Shown here: positions 1-5,197 of the stretch, one piece after another
Position numbering within the stretch: the first letter of the stretch is position 1
Layout: every line of letters begins with the position of its first letter
Origin: Chloroflexota bacterium
GTDB taxonomy: Bacteria; Chloroflexota; Anaerolineae; Aggregatilineales; Phototrophicaceae
Length of the DNA stretch: 5,197 nt
Direction of reading: 5' to 3'
NCBI GenBank assembly: GCA_023392115.1
Contig: JAEVZT010000615.1
Coordinates: forward strand, 1-5,197
The notes under the pieces: model-generated
Told to the model about the DNA's origin: nothing
What the model saw: only the letters and a program-made list of their open reading frames with translations
The model's database searches: none
Translations under genes and position numbers: made by a program

Positions 1-2294
<2,294 letters not shown>

Positions 2295-2313
2295 GCGACA
2301 CAGGCAGCCTAAG

Positions 2314-2350
2314 AAGCCTCTCCCTGATATAATCGGGGAGAGGCTTTTTT
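2314..2350 (+). terminator. Intrinsic terminator after rpoB
   Basis: The left arm 2314-2328 pairs with the right arm 2332-2346 over 15 bp, with a single T-G wobble (T2325 with G2335), a 3-nt loop (ATA), and a run of six T at 2345-2350. It starts 20 bp after the rpoB stop. On the opposite strand the hairpin is not followed by a T-run, so it should act only on rightward transcription. It separates rpoB from the Uma2 gene. Confidence 0.93.
2325..2333 (+). promoter_or_regulatory. Extended -10 promoter inside the rpoB terminator hairpin
   Basis: The bases TGATATAAT match the extended -10 consensus TGnTATAAT exactly and fall in the upper stem and loop of the terminator. No convincing -35 hexamer exists at the usual distance (the 17-bp position reads CAGCCT), which is tolerated for extended -10 promoters. 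Transcription would start near 2340, giving a leader of about 29 nt with the Shine-Dalgarno AGGGGTG of the Uma2 gene. It is the only promoter-like sequence seen between the terminator and that gene. The motif is seen; its activity is inferred. Confidence 0.55.
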
Positions 2351-2368
2351 GTTACAGGGGTGAATCCA

Positions 2369-2908
2369 ATGGCGGACGTGACCAAGACAAAAGTGACGGC
2401 GGCGGAGTTCTTTGAACTGCCGGAGTCCGTACTCCCCATTGAACTCTTCGACGGAGAAATCATCGTGAGTCCAACGCCTATCGTCAATCACCAGCGCTTT
2501 GTGTTACGAATAGCTAGGCTTGTCGAAGATCTCAAGCCAGACGGAGAGGTGTTCCCTTCACCGCTCGACGTTCATCTTGACGACCTGAACGTCGTGCAGC
2601 CCGACGTGATGTGGATCAGCGCCGAACGCAGCGCGATCATCGGTGAGAAGCGCATCACCGGCGCGCCCGATCTGGTCGTCGAAATCTTCTCGCCGGGAAC
2701 GCTCAAACGCGACAGGATGAAGAAATTTGAGTTATACGAGCGCTATGGCGCGCGTGAATACTGGATGATTGACCCCGAACACGCGCAGATGGAAGTCTGG
2801 GTGCGCGAGGGCGATGAGTTTGTCCGTCTTGGCGTATATACGAGTGAAGACGCATTCAGTTCGCCAGCGCTCGGTCAGGATGTGCCCCTAGACGTTGTGT
2901 TTGGATAG
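2369..2908 (+). CDS. Uma2 family (DUF820) PD-(D/E)XK-fold protein
   Basis: The 179-residue product matches the Uma2/DUF820 family, a PD-(D/E)XK nuclease-like fold that is highly expanded in Cyanobacteria and Chloroflexota and whose biological role is mostly unknown. Family hallmarks run in order: an N-terminal ELFDGEIIVSPTP segment (E30), then HQRFVLRIARLVEDL, NVVQPDVMWIS (D79), GAPDLVVEIFSPGT (E105), RMKKFELYERYGAREYWMIDP (K119 and the YW pair, written here in part), and a VWVREGDEFV strand near the end. E30, D79, E105 and K119 are the likely active-site set, so the nuclease core looks intact and the length is normal. The ATG at 2369 is preferred over an in-frame GTG at 2360, because AGGGGTG (2356-2362) sits about 8 nt before the ATG and would overlap the GTG. 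It stands alone between the rpoB terminator and merR, with no toxin-antitoxin partner or transposon ends. Confidence 0.9.
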   Translation: MADVTKTKVTAAEFFELPESVLPIELFDGEIIVSPTPIVNHQRFVLRIARLVEDLKPDGEVFPSPLDVHLDDLNVVQPDVMWISAERSAIIGEKRITGAPDLVVEIFSPGTLKRDRMKKFELYERYGAREYWMIDPEHAQMEVWVREGDEFVRLGVYTSEDAFSSPALGQDVPLDVVFG

Positions 2909-2940
2909 ACGTTCCCCACCGCTGATCAAGTATTCTCCTC

Positions 2941-2971
2941 TTGACTCTCCAGCCGCTGGAAGGTCTATGCT
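2941..2971 (+). promoter_or_regulatory. MerR-type promoter and operator for the merR-family gene
   Basis: A -35 box TTGACT (2941-2946) and a -10 box TATGCT (2966-2971) are separated by 19 bp, the over-long spacer that MerR-family activators correct by twisting DNA. The spacer holds a dyad: TCCAGC (2948-2953), one central base (2954), then GCTGGA (2955-2960), with outer GAC (2943-2945) and GTC (2963-2965) also symmetric. The dyad centre is 2 bp from the midpoint of the two boxes. Expected transcription start is near 2978, about 20 nt before the ATG. This suggests the regulator controls its own gene. Confidence 0.65.
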
Positions 2972-2999
2972 GAAGTCGTAAAGGTGAACGCGGAAGCTC

Positions 3000-3833
3000 A
3001 TGATCAAGATCGGCGACTTCTCACACTTGAGCCAAGTTCCGGTAAAGACGCTGCGCTATTACGACGAGATCGGGCTCTTCAAGCCTGCCCAGATCGACCC
3101 GTTCACCAGCTACCGTTACTACGCGCTCGATCAACTGCCGCGCCTCAACCGGATACTGGCGCTCAAGGAACTGGGGCTGTCGCTCGAACAGATCGCGCAG
3201 ATGCTGCACGACGACCCGACGCCGGAGCAGATACGCGGCATGTTCAAGCTCAAACAGGCGGAACTTCAGCAGCACATCCAGTCAGAACAGGAGAAACTGG
3301 CGCGGCTCGAGTCACGCCTGCGCCAGATCGAAATGGAGGGCAAAATGTCCGAGTTTGACGCCGTCATCAAGCACATTGACGCGCAGCGAGTGATCGCGTT
3401 TCGGCAGGTCGTCCCCGATGGCAGCGGGATCTCGCAGCTTCTGAATCAGGTGTTCGGCGTGGTATTCACTTCGGGGATCAAGTTCACGGGTCCGCCGGTC
3501 ACGATGTATCACAGCCATGAAAACGGTTTTGACACCGAACTCGCCTTTCCGGTCGACGAGTCGTTCAACGGCGAGCTGCCGGCAGTCGGCGGAAAGCAGA
3601 TGACAATGCACGTCATCCCGGCGCAGACTGTCGCGTCCACGATTCATCACGGCAGCTATGATTCGCTTGCCGAGACGTACAACACCCTCAGCCAGTGGGT
3701 GAGCGCGCAGGGGTACGACTACGTCGGTCCGATCCGCGAAATTTACCTGACCTCGCCCGGCGACACGCCGAATTCGGCGGACTACCTGACCGAAGTGCAA
3801 ATTCCGGTCGAAAAGGTGAGCGTCAGCGCCTGA
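3000..3833 (+). CDS. MerR family transcriptional regulator with GyrI-like effector-binding domain
   Basis: This 277-residue cytoplasmic regulator has the BmrR-like layout. Residues 1-70 form the MerR winged helix-turn-helix: IGDFSHLSQVPVKTLRYYDEIGL, then the wing with FTSYRYY and LPRLNRILALKELGLSLEQI, each shown only in part. Residues ~75-113 (EQIRGMFKLKQAELQQHIQS onwards) form the dimerising coiled coil. Residues ~118-272 are a GyrI-like/AraC effector-binding domain, with HHGSYDSLAETY at 216-227, GPIREIYL at 243-250 and DYLTEVQIPV at 261-270. E247 in REIYL is at the place of the conserved acid that contacts cationic ligands in relatives. The ATG at 3000 is the only reasonable start, since an in-frame stop lies at 2985 and MIKIGDFS is the usual family N-terminus. 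Ribosome-binding signals are modest (GGAAG at 2992-2996, AAGGTG at 2981-2986). No efflux pump or enzyme gene is adjacent, so beyond likely autoregulation the target and ligand are unknown. Confidence 0.93.
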   Translation: MIKIGDFSHLSQVPVKTLRYYDEIGLFKPAQIDPFTSYRYYALDQLPRLNRILALKELGLSLEQIAQMLHDDPTPEQIRGMFKLKQAELQQHIQSEQEKLARLESRLRQIEMEGKMSEFDAVIKHIDAQRVIAFRQVVPDGSGISQLLNQVFGVVFTSGIKFTGPPVTMYHSHENGFDTELAFPVDESFNGELPAVGGKQMTMHVIPAQTVASTIHHGSYDSLAETYNTLSQWVSAQGYDYVGPIREIYLTSPGDTPNSADYLTEVQIPVEKVSVSA

Positions 3834-3851
3834 GTCCCGCGATTACGACCG

Positions 3852-3886
3852 CGCCCCGTCAGAATGAGGCTTGACGGGGCGTTTTT
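3852..3886 (+). terminator. Intrinsic terminator after the merR-family gene
   Basis: A perfect 10-bp GC-rich stem, CGCCCCGTCA (3852-3861) with TGACGGGGCG (3872-3881), encloses a 10-nt loop and is followed by five T (3882-3886). It begins 18 bp after the merR stop. On the minus strand the hairpin lacks a T-run, so it is not an obvious terminator for the convergent sigma gene. Confidence 0.92.
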
Positions 3887-3917
3887 GTTGCTGGGTTCTC
3901 GAAATTCTCGTCTGCGT

Positions 3918-4796
3918 TCAAATATCGAGTACCGCTAACTCAACTTGCCGAAGCAGCTCCGGCTTAGAAACGGCGTCGATTGCTGCGATCTTGCCGTCCT
4001 TGAATGTGAGATGAATGACGAGCATCAACTGCCCCTGTGGTGCCAGCACCAGCCCAACCCTTCCATTCACTAGCGCGGGACGCAGCGCCAGCGCGCTTCC
4101 CGGTCGCCCATACATCCTTGCGACGCGTTGCATGCCGTGAACTTCCAAGGTTTTGCCGGAAGGCGCTGCGCCGGCGTCAGTCCGCAGCACGACATCGGGA
4201 TCGAGCACCGTCAGCAGGGCGTTGAAGTCACCGGCGCGCGCCGCCGTGAGGAAGGCGCTGACGACTTCACGCTGATGGTCGAGTTCATCGCCCGACACCG
4301 CAGGCACACCGCGCACCCGGCGGCGCGCGCGGCTCGCAAGCTGCCGGGCTGCCGTCGAAGATCGCCCGACAATCGGCGCGATTTCTTCAAAGGGCATGCC
4401 GAACACGTCATGCAGCACGAACGCCAACCGTTCGTCAGGGGAGAGCGTATCCAGCACGACCATCAGCGCCAAGCCAACCGAGTCGGCGAGCTGCGCTTCA
4501 TGCTCCGGATCAAGCTTTTCGTCGTGACTCCTGATCTCGTCGGGTGAGTCGAATGGGGAAACTTCACGCCGCGACTTCCGCGAGCGCAGCATGTCGAGGC
4601 ACACGCGCGAGACAATCGTCGTCATCCAGCCGCCGAGGTTTTCGATCTCGCTTGTGTCCGAACGGCTGAGCTTGATCCATGACGCTTGTACCGCGTCTTC
4701 CGCCTCGCTCGCCGAGCCGAGCATCCGGTAGGCAACCGCCCGCAGGTGATCGCGGTGTGCCTCAAACTGCTCTGCCAGCCAATCGGGTTTGCCCAT
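3918..4796 (-). CDS. ECF RNA polymerase sigma factor with C-terminal SnoaL-like domain (ECF41/SigJ-like)
   Basis: The 292-residue product is an extracytoplasmic-function sigma factor. Residues ~11-77 are sigma region 2 (HRDHLRAVAYRMLGSASEAE, DAVQASWIKL, NLGGWMTTIVSRVCLDMLRS). Residues ~105-162 are region 4 (LDTLSPDERLAFVLHDVFG, FEEIAPIVGRSSTAARQLAS). Residues ~173-285 are a SnoaL-like domain (REVVSAFLTAARAGDFNALL, DPDVVLRTD, ending SKPELLRQVELAVLDI). In ECF41 and SigJ relatives this C-terminal domain tunes sigma activity in place of a separate anti-sigma factor, and no anti-sigma gene is seen beside it. The WLPEP-type motif usual between regions 2 and 4 of ECF41 is absent; the linker reads EVSPFDSPDEI. 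The start at 4796 is preferred over an in-frame ATG at 4820: AGGGACGGGG (4810-4801) gives a ribosome site for 4796, whereas 4820 has none and would lie within a few bases of the predicted transcript start. It is divergent from the DUF1801-like gene. Confidence 0.93.
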   Translation of the reverse strand: MGKPDWLAEQFEAHRDHLRAVAYRMLGSASEAEDAVQASWIKLSRSDTSEIENLGGWMTTIVSRVCLDMLRSRKSRREVSPFDSPDEIRSHDEKLDPEHEAQLADSVGLALMVVLDTLSPDERLAFVLHDVFGMPFEEIAPIVGRSSTAARQLASRARRRVRGVPAVSGDELDHQREVVSAFLTAARAGDFNALLTVLDPDVVLRTDAGAAPSGKTLEVHGMQRVARMYGRPGSALALRPALVNGRVGLVLAPQGQLMLVIHLTFKDGKIAAIDAVSKPELLRQVELAVLDI

Positions 4797-4800
4797 CAAT

Positions 4801-4810
4801 CCCCGTCCCT
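4801..4810 (-). promoter_or_regulatory. Ribosome-binding site that fixes the sigma gene start
   Basis: On the minus strand AGGGACGGGG precedes the ATG at 4796; AGGGA ends 9 nt before it. It is the only Shine-Dalgarno-like sequence near either candidate start, so it favours a 292-residue product over a 300-residue one. Confidence 0.6.
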
Positions 4811-4829
4811 GAATGCACATAATATCATT

Positions 4830-4856
4830 GACGTATGGAAACGTCGTAATGTGACA
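4830..4856 (-). promoter_or_regulatory. ECF41-type promoter (TGTCACA-N16-CGTC) of the sigma gene
   Basis: On the minus strand, TGTCACA (4856-4850) is followed after exactly 16 bases by CGTC (4833-4830), matching the -35 and -10 elements published for ECF41 sigma factors. The expected start of transcription is near 4823, leaving about 27 nt before the ATG at 4796 with its ribosome site inside. This implies positive autoregulation. A housekeeping-like extended -10, TGATATTAT (4827-4819), lies just downstream on the same strand and could give basal expression. Confidence 0.8.
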
Positions 4857-4923
4857 AGAAATCTCAAGACCAGTTAATGTATTCTGCTGTCAACACGAAC
4901 TTTGCTTAAACTGTCGATCAATC

Positions 4924-4950
4924 TGTCACATTCTGGTGTCGAGTTACGTC
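4924..4950 (+). promoter_or_regulatory. ECF41-type promoter (TGTCACA-N16-CGTC) of the DUF1801-like gene
   Basis: On the plus strand, TGTCACA (4924-4930) and CGTC (4947-4950) are separated by 16 bases, the same motif and spacing as the sigma gene's promoter but facing the other way. The two -35 elements are back to back with 67 bp between them. Transcription is expected from about 4957, giving a leader of about 97 nt before the ATG at 5054. No other gene start with a ribosome site lies in that leader. Confidence 0.8.
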
Positions 4951-5038
4951 ATACTGATTAGGTGAGCAGAGATGATACTCATGCACGTATGAGCGAGCAA
5001 ACCACCGGCAATTCTGCCTGCCGCATTTGTTCTAGAGT

Positions 5039-5045
5039 GGAGGAG
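5039..5045 (+). promoter_or_regulatory. Strong ribosome-binding site of the DUF1801-like gene
   Basis: GGAGGAG lies 8 nt before the ATG at 5054. It is the best Shine-Dalgarno sequence in the window and supports this start for a gene that leaves the window before its stop. Confidence 0.85.
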
Positions 5046-5053
5046 AGGCACAG

Positions 5054-5197
5054 ATGGCAAAAGCAGACGAAGTCACAAAGAACACGACCAGCAAGAAATC
5101 CAAGGGATTTACGGACGCCGAACAAGCCGCCATGAAGGAGCGCGCCAAGGAGTTGAAGGCGGAAGCGCGCGCGAACAAGAACAAAGCACAGGGGGAA
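5054..5197 (+). CDS. Probable DUF1801-family protein, 3'-truncated by window edge
   Basis: Only the first 48 codons are present, open to the last base. The peptide begins with a Lys/Thr/Ser-rich tail (MAKADEVTKNTTSKKSKG) and then GFTDAEQAAMKERAKELKAE, a charged helix ending AEARANKNKAQGE. That helix resembles the N-terminal extension of a group of bacterial DUF1801 proteins (often labelled iron chaperone or hypothetical) with a GFTxEExxAMKERAxELKxEAR pattern. The resemblance is from memory of the family, and the DUF1801 domain itself would lie outside the window, so the name is provisional. No signal peptide or membrane segment is seen; the product is probably a small cytoplasmic protein. The start is supported by GGAGGAG 8 nt upstream. 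The upstream ECF41-type promoter suggests it belongs to the regulon of the divergent sigma factor. Confidence 0.7.
   Translation, partial: MAKADEVTKNTTSKKSKGFTDAEQAAMKERAKELKAEARANKNKAQGE

Noticed and set aside
2360..2368. Earlier GTG start for the Uma2 gene
   Set aside because: The GTG overlaps the Shine-Dalgarno AGGGGTG that is properly spaced for the ATG at 2369.
2984..3358. A GTG-started frame overlapping the start of the merR-family gene
   Set aside because: The product is a low-complexity Arg/Ala/Pro-rich sequence typical of a shifted frame, and the overlapped frame encodes an unmistakable MerR protein.
3021..3800. Minus-strand open frames of 84 and 162 codons inside the merR-family gene
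   Set aside because: They are shadows of a clearly real gene on the other strand, with no ribosome sites or recognisable domains.
3897..3911. Short direct repeat TTCTCG-AAA-TTCTCG between merR and the sigma gene
   Set aside because: Two 6-base copies can easily arise by chance, and nothing nearby suggests an integration site or operator.
4978..4993. Inverted repeat CTCAT / ATGAG in the leader of the DUF1801-like gene
   Set aside because: The stem is only 5 bp with a 6-nt loop and no T-run; it is too weak to call an operator or attenuator.
4989..5135. A 48-codon frame beginning MSEQTTGNSACRICS, overlapping the DUF1801-like start
   Set aside because: The first residues look plausible and include CxxC, but there is no Shine-Dalgarno sequence before the ATG, most of it overlaps the well-supported gene at 5054 in another frame, and the second half becomes Arg/Pro-rich shadow sequence.

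Overview
The window is about 5.2 kb of roughly 60 % GC bacterial DNA. It holds a 5'-truncated rpoB followed by four unrelated regulatory or accessory genes. The best guess for the host is Chloroflexota, in or near Anaerolineae. The reasons are an RpoB that follows the Gram-positive-like layout (no enterobacterial insertion before the [12 protein letters not shown] motif) but carries a large insertion before [10 protein letters not shown], and a Uma2-family gene, a family strongly expanded in Chloroflexota and Cyanobacteria. This placement is inference from family resemblance; there is no rRNA or other marker.

Layout. (1) Positions 1-2294, + strand: the C-terminal ~760 residues of RNA polymerase beta, ending at a strong intrinsic terminator (2314-2350). 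No rpoC follows. (2) 2369-2908, +: a Uma2/DUF820 PD-(D/E)XK-fold protein. Its likely promoter, an extended -10 reading TGATATAAT, lies in the loop and upper stem of the rpoB terminator hairpin. (3) 3000-3833, +: a MerR-type regulator with a GyrI-like effector-binding domain. It is preceded by a promoter with a 19-bp spacer containing a dyad, the usual design for MerR-family autoregulation, and is followed by a clean terminator (3852-3886). (4) 3918-4796, - strand: an ECF sigma factor with a C-terminal SnoaL-like domain (ECF41/SigJ-like), convergent with merR. (5) 5054 to the window edge, +: the first 48 codons of a probable DUF1801-type protein, divergent from the sigma gene.

The most interesting region is the 257-bp gap between the sigma gene and the DUF1801-like gene. 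It holds two exact copies of TGTCACA-N16-CGTC, one on each strand and each pointing at one of the two genes. This is the promoter type described for ECF41 sigma factors. The simplest reading is a self-contained regulatory unit: the sigma factor transcribes its own gene and, from the second copy, the divergent DUF1801-like gene. The better-known ECF41 targets are carboxymuconolactone decarboxylase, oxidoreductase or epimerase genes, so the partner here is different.

No tRNA, rRNA, CRISPR array, insertion sequence or transposase remnant was seen. No gene-free stretch exceeds 300 bases.
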